64,000 nucleotides of DNA from Pilaira anomala (GCA_025716855.1 JAIXMQ010000029.1:62001-126000); one strand, 5' to 3'; shown: positions 25,579 to 37,393, numbered from the stretch's first letter. The notes: generated by a model from the letters alone, not told the origin. A program made the numbers and translations.

Positions 25579-25810
25579 ATGATTGATGGACAAGGTAGTA
25601 TTATCGCAGAAGATGGTGCTAAAGCCCTAGATCACATGGCCGAAGACTGAGATGAGTTTATATAGAGAAATATAACTACTTTGGTTAAGTATAAAGATTT
25701 ACAACCTGTTCCTATTGAAGATATCTACTTCATGATTTCTTTCTTCGCCACAAGTACAGATATTTATTATAATTTATTTACTATCCCAGTTGAATATCTG
25801 ATATGTATTT
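25579..25810 (+). pseudogene. Interrupted reading frame, possible gene relic
   Basis: One frame reads MIDGQGSIIAEDGAKALDHM, AED, stop, then after a second stop ITTLVKYKDLQPVPIEDIYFMISFFATSTDIYY. Composition looks coding-like, but in-frame stops at 25648-25650 and nearby interrupt it and I recognise no family. It may be chance. It lies between the convergent-free ends of CCDC12 (start side) and the TMEM41B-like gene (stop side). Confidence 0.25.
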
Positions 25811-25904
25811 GAGATTTATTGTTTTATTGTAACTAAATACTTTTTTTTTTTATACGAAAAAAAAAAGCATATTATTACAATAAATAAAAACAAATGTAAC
25901 TATG

Positions 25905-27081
25905 TCAGAGTGAAGGATCATTATTAAACCTTCTTTTTATAAATACAGGAATAAGAGCGACAACACATACGGCAAATAAACAAGACACATTTGTAATTGT
26001 CAGTAGCTCTAATTTATCAGAAGAAGAAAGTCTATCTAAAGCAGCACCTGCTTGAACATGTATAAAAGAAGGCGGAACAACACCGAAAAAAGTTCCCCAA
26101 AAGAATACACCAATGGATACATTTAAATGAGGTGAGCCTAGATTAACAACCCAATTAGGAGGAAAAGGGGATATTCTCAAGACAATCATGTAGTTAAACA
26201 TGTGTTGCTTATGTTGTACAAGCTATTAAGGTCATCAGTCATTTTTTTTTACATTTTTAATTTAATAATAACTATTACCTGTTGATTCCATTTTCGAATC
26301 CTTTCTCCAATTAATTTCATTACTGCGACAGAACCAAGACTAGCAGAAATAATGTAAGCAATGGTAGCTCCAATTGCTGAGCACTGATATCAATAATAAA
26401 TTTTAGTCATTGTGAGTATATATACAAAAGCTATACTTTACTAATGAGACTGTAAATAATGTAAGCCAGAAATTGAATAGTGTACCGCCAAGAATTGACA
26501 ACCACATTGAACCAGGTATAGAGAAACTTTGAAGACTATAACATTTAGAAATATATACATATGTAGAATTAATTATCTGATGTACATGAATATGTATATA
26601 TATATACTATATATAGCGATTTTCTTTAATTCTAAAATTATTACTATATGTATGTCATAACAAATGTAATGTATACATTTATAAAATGTTCATCAATATA
26701 AATGGATAGTATCGCATTGAGCCGTCTAAGGTCTTCCAAATTTCTAGGAAATTTTAAACCATCTTTGTCTTCACTACATGTATAAAAAAAAATATATATA
26801 TATAAAAACATACACTTTGTTTCGCATCAATTGATATCTTACGGATTTACTGCCGGCAGATTTAATTCGAGTAAAATATATTCAAGTACACTAAATGTTA
26901 ATAACAATAAGATAAGAGTAACTAGAGACCATGCATAAGAGTTACTAGTCCAAAGCCATTCTTTCTTTTCTTTTTGTATTATTACACTATTTCCTGTTTC
27001 TGGATCTTGTATAATAGTCGAATAACTGCTTTTTATCGTATTAGGTAGTAATGTGTTGGATTCTATAGTTATGGCTGACAT
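25905..27081 (-). CDS. TMEM41B-type VTT-domain (DedA) membrane protein
   Basis: Exons 27081-26843, 26773-26645, 26535-26442, 26383-26279 and 26222-25905 give 294 residues. A cytosolic N-terminus of about 50 residues precedes the first helix. The VTT domain shows LKFPRNLEDLRRL, YLQSFSIPGSMWLSILGGTLFN and LRISPFPPNWVVN, then GTFFGVVPPSFIHVQAGAALDRL, closely paralleling TMEM41B (LRITPF.PNWFIN ... GTF.GV.PPSF). TMEM41B and VMP1 are ER phospholipid scramblases needed for autophagosome formation and lipid mobilisation. It is divergent from the TFIIIC gene, with 165 bases between starts. The gene is intact. Confidence 0.88.
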
Positions 27082-27246
27082 GTTACTGAATATATATAAA
27101 AGAAAAAAAAAAAAAAAAAAAGAGAGAGAGAGAGAGAGAGAAAGGAAAACTCAGGAGACAATCGTTTTGCTGTTTATTACTTGTGACTTTGTTCATTTTT
27201 TTTTTTTTTTCAACAATTCTTTTTTCACCTTTTTCTTTTTTTCAAC
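27082..27246. promoter_or_regulatory. Short divergent promoter with A and GA runs
   Basis: It separates the TMEM41B-like and TFIIIC start codons. It contains an A run (27103-27120), a GA microsatellite (27121-27142) and two T-rich blocks (27198-27213, 27228-27243). A shared nucleosome-depleted promoter is likely from layout. Confidence 0.5.
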
Positions 27247-28676
27247 ATGGAACCAGAATATGAAGTTAGTCCAATTATTCCTATTGGAGACAAAAAATAC
27301 TTTTGTGTAGAATATCCAGGCTACGTTAAACGACCTGAACGTGCTATTGAAACGTTAGGTGGTGCAAAGGCACTCAATGAAGCTTTTCATTCTGATTCAA
27401 AGGTAGAATTAAAGTTTAGACAAGGTGACCCCTTTTCACATCCTATCAAAGGTCAAGTAATGCCTACTTCCAAATTACTTGTTAAAGTCACTCGACGTGT
27501 TAAAAAGAATGGAAAATCAGAAACTACATGGGATACAAAAGTTGAAGGTGTAATCACTAAGACATTACGTTTCAGAGGTAAACAAATTTATTATAAGCGT
27601 CCAAATCTTTTCAATTAACACGTTATGGTCGATAAGCTTTGGCTGATTTTCAATATCTTTTACCAAAGGAGGATAAAATCTGTCAATTGAAGCAGGCTTT
27701 AAAGAAAGGAGATGGTAACTTTTTTTTGATTTTTTCATTCATTTCCAAATTCCGCTAAAACTATTCTATACAGTACAATATATCAAGAATTATAAAATTG
27801 CCACGGATGACAGCCTTGAAGATCTTCGTCCTATACCACCATCTCTATTTACTTCCCTTGATGGCATGTTATCATATGGGTAAATCGACTTTTTTTTGTT
27901 TTCCTTAAGAAAGTTATTAACGTTATATATTCATTTATTATACCATCTAGATATCGTCAAAATGCTCCTGTTTTAAGAGTGAGAATAAGACAACCAGATG
28001 GATCTGTAAGTAATTTTATAATATTCATTCTTTATATATTTGATATTAAATTATAGAAAACAAACAGTACAAAATCAAATTATTGAACCGTTCTCTTTCA
28101 GTCCGAGTTCCTATTACAGCTGTTAAATTTTACGAAGAAAATATGCCTACCAAATCATGGCATAATTTACCAAAACCTAATAAACAGGTAGAATTCCAAG
28201 TTATCGAAGAAGTTAGAAAAATGTTTGATGAGTGTCCAATTTGGAGTCGACAGGCTATTATTTATCGTTTAACTCTTGTTAACAACGATACCCAATTTAT
28301 GGATATGAGTAACGTCAGATTGTAAGTGCAGATATATATATATATATATAAAAATATGTATATATTTCAGCAAACATTTTCATACTAACATATTTTGATC
28401 AAAGTGGACTTGTTCACAGTGCTTATACAATTTCAGATGGTCCATGGCGGGATTTATGGGTCAAGTATGGCGTCGATCCTAGATCAGATCAAATGTACCA
28501 TATGTAAGTAACATTAATAAATCGCAATAAATCACAGAAAAATAACCACATACATTCTTTATAGCTATCAACAGATTAATGTTCAAAGATATGTATCAAA
28601 AGGAAGTAGAATAGATGGGAGAACAAAACTGGGGACAAAAGCGTCTAACACTCAAGTACCAAGGTAAAGTATCTTG

Positions 28677-28707
<31 letters not shown>

Positions 28708-29355
28708 CTTACTTATTCAAAATGTATATGTAGTCCTCATTATGTTTTTGATGGTAAAACTATCCCAACTTCATATTCAACTTTCTTGCTGCGTGATATC
28801 ACAGATCCTGACTTACAGCCATTAATCAAAAATCCAAAGTACTTAAAATCGAAAGCTACTAAAAATAGCGGATTTTACTATTTCTGTGTTATCACTCGTA
28901 TACGTGCAGGTCTTCGAGAAAAATTTATATCGTTATTATCAAATGGAACAGCAGAGAGAATAGAAAATATTGAAGAAGGTATAATGGAGGAAATCGCAAA
29001 AGAAATTGAAAAATCAAAAGAAGATGGATCTGATGTAGAAGAACAAGACGATATTGAAGCTACTGTGGCCGATGAAAAAGCTGCAAGAGAAGCTATGGCA
29101 GAGATTGAGAAACCTGAATCGAGCAAGCGTTTAAAACAGGTTGTTGATGATTTTATGGAAGAATTGACCAATGAAAAACCAAATCAAGATGAAGACTTTG
29201 ATTGCGAGTTTGATGTAGTTGACTATGATGATGATGAAGCGATTGATGCTTTCCATGATGACGTAGATAATGCTGAAAATAATGAACAAGCAGCAACAAT
29301 GGAGACTGAAGATAATGTCAAGGATGATGAAGATACGATTATGGAAGACGTTTAA
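27247..29355 (+). CDS. TFC1: TFIIIC subunit Tfc1/GTF3C5 (tau95)
   Basis: Eight exons (27247-27577, 27637-27714, 27774-27879, 27951-28005, 28068-28321, 28405-28503, 28565-28663, 28734-29355) give 547 residues. The N-terminus FCVEYPGYVKRPERAIETLGG is the family signature that pairs with Tfc7. The triple-barrel region (GVITKTLRFRALADFQYL) and the central DNA-binding part (MFDECPIWSRQAI, YTISDGPWRDLWVKYGVDPR, YQQINVQRY) match human GTF3C5. The last 160 residues are strongly acidic (EEQDDIEATVADE, YDDDEAIDAFHDDVD), as in tau95. It binds the A box of tRNA-type promoters for RNA polymerase III. It converges on RBG2 with 52 bases between stops. Confidence 0.91.
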
Positions 29356-29407
29356 ATATATAAATAAATATCATTATTTTTTTTTTATATATATTATTTA
29401 TTATTTA

Positions 29408-29948
29408 TTATTTTTTTACAACCTGCACAACATCTTCATCGCCTACTAAATGATGAAGACCAACACGTTGAGGATTATGTTTTGTTGAAGTACCCCAAAC
29501 TAATGCATATCTAAAATTACTTGTCAAACTTCTATGAATGGCATGACAAACATGTTCGATTGTGGCACCGTTTCTAACAATAAGACTATCATTGAAGTCA
29601 GGATATTCACCTCTCTTTTTTGTGTACACACGCATTAAATTTAACTTTCTCCAAATTACTTCAATTAAATAATCCAAATTAAGATCATCTTCACAAGAAA
29701 CAACAACAGTATCGGGTTCATGTGCTAAACGATCAACCTCTTCCAAACTAATCTGATCAATCTTATTGTAACACTACAAATATTCTGTTTAATCGCCTAA
29801 ATTCAATTACTATTTTCTTCCCACATTTTACTTACATAAATACAGTTAATATATCTTCTGTTACCGAGAATAACATCAATGAATTGATCTACATTAATAT
29901 CTTCACGAATAACAATATCGGCGTTGAAGATTTCTAATGGTACAAGTT

Positions 29949-29992
<44 letters not shown>

Positions 29993-30841
29993 ATGTAAAA
30001 ATTTGACACATACTATAATCATGCAAAATATTATGAACCATTTTTTGATCAATCTTGGTCAACTTGAGTGTGGCATTGAAACTAATACCACCAGCCTTTT
30101 TAATCTTGAAAGAAACATTAGGGAAACTTTGATTCAAACGAATACCGACAGCTTCCAATTCAGCTTCTAATAAAGGTCTAATCCAAGTAATTTAGAATTT
30201 TCCTAAATTTTCCCATAATTTTTTTTTTTTTTTTTTTTTTTTACCTTTGTTGAGCAGATTTTGTAGCGTCCAACATCATCAAAACAACATCAGCAGTACG
30301 AGCAACTGCAATAACTTGACGACCACGACCTTTACCTTGCGAGGCACCTTCAATAATACCAGGCAAATCAAGTAATTGAATATTGGCACCTTTATATTGA
30401 AATTTACCGGGAACACAAGTTAAAGTCGTAAACTCGTAACCTGCAACTGCTGATTCTGTAGGTGTTAATTTAGATAACAAAGTTGATTTACCAACTGAAG
30501 GAAAACCAATCATAACAACACGCGCATCACCCGATTTCATGACATCGAAACCTTCACCCTAAATTCATTTCTATAAATATTTCATAAAAAAAAAGATATA
30601 ATAATAGTACATTACCTTTTCAGACTTTGTCTTTGCACCTTCTAATAATTGTACACGGTATCTGGCCAATTTAGCCTTCAAAAGACCGAGATGGTATTCA
30701 GTAGCTATTATAAAAAAAAAAAGTTTTTTTAATCATTATGTCAGCAGCATCTTTAATTGATTGTCTAGTGATTTTACCCTTATTCTTTTGAGTACGTCTG
30801 ATTTCGCTTTCAATATCAGAGATCTTTTCAACGATACCCAT
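29408..30841 (-). CDS. RBG2: Rbg2/DRG2, developmentally regulated GTP-binding protein
   Basis: Exons 30841-30778, 30704-30616, 30558-30245, 30177-30014, 29933-29836 and 29773-29408 give 364 residues, the same as human DRG2. It starts [21 protein letters not shown] and continues [43 protein letters not shown] (P-loop), [18 protein letters not shown] (G3) and YNKIDQIS (G4). The C-terminal TGS domain runs from about residue 288. The DRG2-type sequence [14 protein letters not shown] and [12 protein letters not shown] distinguishes it from DRG1. Rbg2 partners Gir2 and associates with translating ribosomes. The fourth intron carries 40 consecutive A (sense). Confidence 0.94.
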
Positions 30842-31783
30842 TGTAAATATAGTATTTGATTATAATAAAAAAACGAAAAAACAGAAAAAAAACAAAAAAA
30901 AACCTTTCTTTTAAAAATTTAATCTTTCAACTTCAGACCTTTTAAAAAAAATTTGAAGTTTATGTACATCTTATCGTGAATAAGGCCCGTATAGACTAGA
31001 CTGGATGACTAAGTCAAGCCTATTGGTTTATTCGTAATACAAAGCTCAAACTCTTTATAGGTTTTAGAGTATAGTGTATGCTTTTGTTATTGAATTGTAC
31101 TGTATGAATGTGGACTGCTAAATCTCCCCTAATGTAAGCATACATTATACAGTCAAGTCGCCAATATTGAATCGATTATGTAAGTGTATGAAAAGTACAT
31201 AGTTGCTCGATTGGATTCATATTTTATAGGGATTTGATTTCAGCTGTATAACAAGGATATTGTTGATTGGATCGACGAATGGATGATACAGAAAAAGACC
31301 CAATAATACAACAATTGACGTTTGACGTTTGAGAAAATAACTTCAGGCAAACGAGATACTTAACTTCAGAAGGATGGATGCTTGTGAGCAAGTGTCATTC
31401 CAAAACATACAAAACTATTATGTTTAACTAACCCTCCATAAATAACTGTACTTCCCCCAAGTGTATAAATAAATTACCCGTTTAAGTCTGATAATACTGC
31501 CTGGAGCTGTCAATATTTATAAGCATAATTTTAACATTCTGATCAACCAAGCAATTATGGATTTGTTCCTTCTCTCGTTTCTCTAACAAGAAATTTTACT
31601 TGATAAATTCTGTAAGAAGCTCCATCATAACTACTTTAAAGTCTTTCAATATTTCTTATTTAAAGCTCAAGATAATATCACATGGAGTTAACTCGTTGAT
31701 AAATATCCTTAAAAGTATCGTTCAACACTTTTTTATTTGTAAATTTATAAATTAAAAGTATTACCCTGAAAGATAATTTTTGT
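30842..31783. other. Intergenic, no gene recognised
   Basis: Promoter side of RBG2, then about 900 bases of AT-rich sequence with no recognisable protein, RNA or repeat. Short words such as gacgtttgacgttt (31320) recur but do not form an array. Confidence 0.4.
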
Positions 31784-32114
31784 CTAAGATTTATCTGAAA
31801 CGTAATATTTTGGTGGCTGACATGAGTTTATGTATTCTAAGAGGTCCTGTGTATTCCTATCTACTTCAAGGCTTTCAAGTATTTCTTTGTTTATTTTAAC
31901 ATCCCGTTCGTTGAAGGGTGTTGACGATGAAGCGTATATATACTCTTGTAACTAAAGAGCGCTCCCTTTTATTTCTTGCCATGGAGTTGATTAATTGACA
32001 AATGTTTTCATGATTTTTGTCGGTTGGGGACTTGCGGACATAGCCCACAACCTTCAAGTTGTAAAGTTTTAAGGGAATCTTGATATTTTGGAATGTATGC
32101 GGTGATTGATTCAA
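31784..32114 (-). pseudogene. Frameshifted fragment of a mucoralean KSPT-type hypothetical protein
   Basis: The minus strand reads VVGYVRKSPTDKNHENICQLINSMARNKRERSLVTRVY. Then, after a shift inside a TATATATA run near 31955, it reads ASSSTPFNERDVKINKEI, LESLEVDRNTQDLLEYINSCQ and PPKYYVSDKS, stop at 31786-31784. Together they look like one protein (GYxRKSPT ... RSLVxxVY ... S...F..RD ... D..GNTQDLL) that I associate with multicopy hypothetical genes in Mucorales. The uncorrected frame stops at 31896. No catalytic function is known to me. The frame change marks it as a relic. Confidence 0.42.
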
Positions 32115-33191
32115 CGAGTCCTTCTACAAATTAAAATGTTAGAAGTTTCTTTCTTTTCTTTTTTGTTTTTGTCCTGGTTTACCATAGTATACTTCCGAAA
32201 AGACAGAAAGGTCCCTGCTGATCGCCTTACCTTTTTTTTTCCCCTTCGCCCTGAGAAAGTCAACTCCGTTGCGAATACTTCATTTAAAGGGGAAAATACG
32301 CTCACCATTTTTGCGCACCATTTTTTTTTTAACTCGCTGACGGCCCACCTCACCACTACATAAAGGGTTTATACAGGAAACCCTCTCTATTAAATACTTA
32401 GGCAATCTGCGCAAAAAAAGAGTATTTGTTATTGAGATTTATCAGACAATGAATCATTTCTTTGTGATATGTCTTACCATTGACAACAATATGTATTTAT
32501 TATTTCTTGATACAATCTCTTGTTTGGATAATGTATATAGTAAAAAAAAAAATAGAAGAGATTAAAAGAATATTGATAGGAAAGATTCATGTTTTGTTTT
32601 TTTTTTTAAAAAAAAAAGAAGGAAAGAAAGGAAAGGAAAAGAAAGGAGAGAAAAAAGGAAAAAGATAAAGTGATTGAAAATCAAAGAAGTCAACAATAGC
32701 CACGTGGTACAATTCACTTATCTTTGTTGATGGTAGATGCAAATGCAAGTCTTACCACAGGAAACTGAGTCTTTCTAAAGCCGATAGATGTTTGATTATC
32801 CAGCAGATGAGTGGCTAGTTTGAAGAAAGAAGAGCAGCAATCAGTTCTCAACCAGTTATCAACTCGTCAAGTACCTAATGGTTTTAATAGGATGTATAAA
32901 AATAAACAAATAAAGATCATAATGTCGTTTTTCTTTTTCATATATCTTATGCGTGAAAAAATAACCAGTATTACATATACAAATAGAAATGAACAGAATG
33001 TATTCAGCATTATCTATAAAGATACACGGGTTTTACATGGCCATGAATTCATATTTGTCATCTACAAAGTCTCTTACGCACTTAAGCCTGTCTTTTTTTT
33101 TTTAAAAAAAAAAATCTGATCACCATCTTGAGTAAACGTACTGTACTAAAATCTGTAACCATTTATTTAAGTAAAAAAAAAAAAAAAAAAT
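32115..33191. other. Intergenic containing repeat copy A
   Basis: Apart from the dispersed repeat at 32431-32591 and a purine-rich tract (32610-32670), I see no gene. Open stretches at 32106-32363 and 32811-33119 lack recognisable similarity. Confidence 0.4.
32431..32591 (+). repeat. Dispersed repeat, copy A
   Basis: It shares several well-conserved blocks, in the same order and orientation, with 49826-50000. Examples are attgagatttat.agacaatgaatca, ttacca.tgacaa, and atttcttgata.aatctcttgt. Both copies are followed by homopolymer and purine-rich tracts. It looks like an old non-coding repeat family. The element type is unknown. Confidence 0.65.
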
Positions 33192-34242
33192 CTAAGATCT
33201 ACCTCGCATAACTTGACGTTTTGCCTTTCCAGGACGCTTAATGCCACTTTTCTTTTTGAGTGACATACCCTTCTTTGCAGGATTTGCTCCAGCGGTATCT
33301 TTCTTTCTACTACTACCTAATGAATATTTTGCATTCTAATTTGAGAAATAAAAATATTAATAAAGTCCCATCCAATACTTATAATGTATATGAACAAAAT
33401 TACCTTTGTATCTCTTGTATAATTCTTTGCAGGTCTATCCTCGTTTGATTTTGATGTACTAGTGGCAGCAGCTAATCTTTCTGCTTCATCTAAATCAACA
33501 TTAAATTCATCATCGAGGGTTACTTCAGCTCCATCCTTTCTCTCTATTTGAAAAATAAATTTGTTTAAAAAACATGTCATACACTGATTGATACAATCAT
33601 CCCTTACTTCTTAATAATAATTTAGCTCTTTCATTTGTCTTTGCTTTCTTTTGTTCTTTGTTAAAAATATGTAATCTACGTAAAGCGTCTTCATCACCAT
33701 CCTTTGCTTCGCTAACCAATCTTTGACGTACAGCTTCCATTTGTTTATCATCCTTCAACATGGGAGCAATAAAATTATCTGGTCTGAAAAATGGAGCACC
33801 TGCCTTTAAGGTGAGATCGCGTCCAATATAAGCAGCTTCTAAAGCTTGTTGATAAAACGCTTCTTCACGTTCAAGATCGTCAAATACATCGTTTACTTTA
33901 ATAGGTTCTTTTGAAGTTACTGCCATAGTTTCAATCCAAGGTATATCTTCAGGTAACTTGATATCTTCAGTAATACGTTCTAATGCATCCTATATTTTTT
34001 GAATTAATAAAAGTAATACTTGCAAGCGACTAATGGTGTGTGTGTGTGTGTGTGTGTGTGTGTACCTCATTGTTAACTAACAAACGTTGTTCGATAATCA
34101 TATCACCAAATTCGTCATCAATATCCTCTGCTTCCAAATCCTCTAAAAGGTACCAGTCAGGTTCTTTTTCTTCAACAGGAGGCTGAACAGCAGTTTCCTC
34201 AGTAACATGATCAGTCTTGATCTTTTTAGTTTTGGGTGACAT
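33192..34242 (-). CDS. EBP2: EBP2, 60S ribosome biogenesis factor
   Basis: Exons 34242-34066, 33989-33608, 33543-33404 and 33335-33192 give 280 residues. The acidic N-terminus is followed by LPEDIPWIETMAVTSKEPIKVNDVFDDLEREEAFYQQALEAA, LTLKAGAPFFRPDNFIAPMLKDDKQMEAVRQRL and DALRRLHIFNKEQKKAKTNERAKLLL, the core of EBP2/EBNA1BP2. The C-terminus is basic (KKKSGIKRPGKAKRQVMRGRS). In yeast, Ebp2 acts in the nucleolus with Brx1 in 27S pre-rRNA processing. The first intron contains a GT microsatellite (34035-34062). Its start codon lies only 77 bases from the TRM10 stop on the same strand. Confidence 0.92.
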
Positions 34243-34319
34243 TTTCTTTTATTATTTTTATTATATACAACTAACGAAAAAAAAAAAAGAAAAAAATACG
34301 GGAAGTAACTTTCCATCCG

Positions 34320-34980
34320 CTAAGCCCCCTCTGCCTCTCGGATTTCGGGTATTGAATTAACTTGTTGTGACAATGCAGGTTTGACATCTTTCAATTTTCG
34401 GCCTGGAATGACATCCATAAAAGCCTTTTCCCAATCTTTAAGCTCTAACCATTTTAACATGATTTCACATACTATAATTTGATTAAACAACAGCATAAAC
34501 AGACATAAGCTATTAATTTTTTTTTTTTTACCTTGATTGACAGTGAGTACTTTTCTCGTTGCCATTTGAATATAATCACTAATTGGTAACCTAGCAGTTT
34601 GAATACCTTGATCTACAGCTTTGTTTTGACACAAATTTTTGTATCTGTTTTTATCCACAATACCACCAATAATATAATGTTTTCCTTCTTCTAATTCATG
34701 AATGACATTATCTGAATCCGCGGATAAATAAACGAGATCTTTCTTATCAAAAGCGTCCAAATAAGTTGTGTTTTCCGGTAATATGTTAACATTTTTCCAT
34801 GATGACCAACTAGGTAATTTCTCATTGAATGTTTCTTTCAATACAGAGTCAACTGAAGACAAACAAATTTTCATTGATTTTGGTGCAGTTCGATTTTTAC
34901 CATATGTATATCCCAATTGATTTACAAATGATAATAATTCCTATATTGTATAATTGTTTGTTACAAGGAACAAACAAAAA

Positions 34981-35042
<62 letters not shown>

Positions 35043-35359
35043 TTTCCAGTCATCAAGTCATTAAACCCACAATCAATAATCAAACCAACATTGGTTAATT
35101 CACTTAAAAAGGCTAGTTTTTTCTTGGTGGGAGTACTTTCAATTAAACCTTCTCTCACTTTCTTACGTTTCTCCAAGCGTTTGACCCTAATCCTTTCACG
35201 TTGTGAAGCACGCCTTTCGTCTTTGGTTGCTTCCCATTGTTCACTTTTCAATAGCTTTTTAATACCTCGTTTTGACAAGTCTTTAAATTTAGGGTCATTA
35301 ATATCATATTCAAGACCTTTAAAATTTCGTAAATTTGGTTTTTCCTGTGATTCAGTCAT
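34320..35359 (-). CDS. TRM10: tRNA (guanine-9-N1)-methyltransferase TRM10
   Basis: Exons 35359-35042, 34940-34532 and 34471-34320 give 292 residues, a usual length. A basic helical N-terminus (KDERRASQRERIRVKRLEKRKKVRE) precedes the SPOUT domain: LIIDCGFNDLM, LSFVNQLGYTYGKNR, and LVYLSADS, then HYIIGGIVDKNRYKNLCQNKA and TARLPISDYI, which match the Trm10 SAM-binding knot (VGG.VD.N). It methylates G9 of tRNAs. The first intron has 57 consecutive A (sense) starting at donor position +3. A 3.1-kb nested transposable element begins 29 bases upstream of its start codon, so its promoter is either the element's inner sequence or has been displaced. Confidence 0.93.
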
Positions 35360-36206
35360 GGAAGGTTAATTTTTTATTTATTTACAGTTTGTCATTTAAA
35401 TTAAATATGCGTGCTGTTTTTTGACTATGACTTTACGCTGAGGGTATTGGCTGAGAGTGGGCTGTCTGTAAAAATTTTCATCCATCTTTGGAAAGTGCCA
35501 TGTTTTAATTGGCTGAGAGTGGGCTGACTATAAAAATTTTCACCCATCTTTCATCCATCTTTCATCCATCTTGTAGTAAAAAAAAAGGTAGTAAAATCAC
35601 GGATGACTTTTATCCGGATTTATAAAAAGTATAACCAGGCACATCGTCACGTGAATAAGGTTTTTTATAACTTTTGCATGAAATACACCATTACATCAAA
35701 TTTTTTTTTCACATGGTTTTTTTCTTATACGCCAGACAAACAGGAGTTTTTTTTTTCATTATAAAGCATCCTTTTTTTTTTATTTTGTTCTTTTCTTTCA
35801 CTTTCTTCTTTTTATATATATTTCAAAATGAACCTTCCTTACCGCTCCATTTTTAATCTCTTCTTTTGCCACACTCCTTATCTAGAGAAGAGATTGTTCC
35901 AAGAAAAAAAAAACCTGTGCATAAAACATGTTGTTATCAATGGTAAGTCTAATAATTTTATCAAAAAATAAATGATTCATTTTGTCTAATAAATCTCAAA
36001 TAGAAAATGATCCTTTTTTCTTTTTTGTCCAAATTATAAGTAAAAAAAGAAAAAACTACCTGTTTTTTTGTGAAAAAAAAACAGTATTATACTTAAAAAA
36101 AAACTGGTAAGTATTTTGGTGGTTTAACGGCTAGTTGGAGAAAAATACTCTTTTACCCAGCACCATCTTGTGTCTATACCAACTCATATTGTTTTAAATC
36201 TAAGAA

Positions 36207-36741
36207 ATGAGCAGCCAGTACACGCGAGATCAAGCAATTTGCATGGCCTTCTACGTGGATTACACTGATGAAAATGTGAAGATTTACAAAAAGAAACTTG
36301 AAGAATTAGATTCTTTTGAAATTTGCTGGACAGAGGTCGATAGTGAGCCAGTTTTGGTCTCTCTTCTCAGAATTCGTAGTGACCCCCTCAAATATAAAAA
36401 ATATAAAGATATCGTTCCCAAAAAAAAAAGAATCGGTTCAAGAAAAACGACAATTAATTGAACTTGTGACAGAAGGTCAAGTTAAACAATTTGTCAATGA
36501 AGTGTTTAGTCCAAAAGAGCACGAAAATGAAGAATTGTATTCAAAACAAACGGTATCAACTGCAGACGTATATGAGATTGTCAAGCAACACACAGTGTTT
36601 TTCGGTTCTAGAACCGCTCAATCATTTGCGACTTGGTGCCGAAACAAAAAAGTAGATTTTTTGAATTCAAAAGTAAAGAAGGGAAAGAAAATACGTAGAG
36701 ATTTATTTATCTTGGACGAACGTTATTATGGTAAAAAATAA
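36207..36741 (+). pseudogene. L1 left protein, frameshifted in an A run
   Basis: An ATG at 36207 opens MSSQYTRDQAICMAFYVDY, then TDENVKIYKKKLEELDSF, and continues to PVLVSLLRIRSDPLKYKKYKDIVPKKK. There a run of ten A (36420-36429) puts the frame into an early stop. One frame over, the reading continues ESVQEKRQLIELVTEGQVKQFVNEVF to LFILDERYYGKK, stop at 36739-36741. The joined product would be about 175 residues with a basic C-terminus (VKKGKKIRRD). No known domain is recognised. Its N-terminal 65 residues are clearly related to the frame at 38341-38132. The stop codon is the TAA that also flanks the inner element. Confidence 0.5.
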
Positions 36742-36847
36742 AGGTTAATTCTTGGTACACCTCCAAAAACACCTCCAATACAAATTTATGACGTTGCAAT
36801 TTTCAATTTTTTTTCATACACCGCCAAATACACCTCCAGTGCAAACT

Positions 36848-36992
36848 TCGCAAGTGTCGCAGGTGTCGCAAGTATCGCAAGTGTCGCAAGTATCGCAAGT
36901 GTCGCAAGTATCGCAAGTATCGCAAGTGTCGCAAGTATCGCAAGTGTCGCAAGTGTCGCAAGTGTCGCAAGTGTCGCAAGTATCGCAAGTGT
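36848..36992 (+). repeat. 9-base minisatellite (tcgcaagtR)n
   Basis: About 16 tandem copies of tcgcaagtg/tcgcaagta. The repeat is open in all frames of one strand (Ser-Gln-Val repeats) with no start context, so coding is unlikely. It abuts the inner edge of the L2 left arm. Confidence 0.9.
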
Positions 36993-37066
36993 CGGATGTG
37001 ACTAGACATGTTCATATTGTATTTTTCAGGAATTTTGAGAAAAGGTCTGGGATAAAATGATAAAAA

Positions 37067-37393
37067 TTAAAGCCAGAATTGAGAAAATGTTTTCACTAAA
37101 ATGGAGAAAATATCAGAGATAAATTGATAAAATCTTAGAAATAAATTATTGAGGATATTAGAGAACCCCTTTTGACACTGGGGATATGTTAACGCCGAGG
37201 ATTATGGAAGCATGCTCCAAAGTAACTCAAAAGGACTGCCAGGGATGAATACGCCATTCTACTAAATTCTTTGAAAGATGTTTAGCAATGGAAAAGAATC
37301 TTTAAAATATCTTATTAAACGATTTTTTTTTTTCAATTTATCTCTGATATTTTCTCAATTTTAGTGAAAACATTTTCTCAATTCTGGCTTTAA
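37067..37393. mobile_element. Inner inverted-repeat element (L3), MITE-like, 327 bases
   Basis: Arms 37067-37127 and 37333-37393 are 61-base inverted repeats with one difference, starting ttaaagccagaattgag. The TTAA at both ends could be a piggyBac-type duplication or, read as TA, a Tc1/mariner-type duplication. The 205-base centre has no coding potential. The sequence just outside the left arm (37028-37066) is a degenerate second copy of the arm motif (gaattttgagaaaa...gataaaatgataaaa). Its size and lack of a gene fit a miniature element inserted inside L2. Confidence 0.75.
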
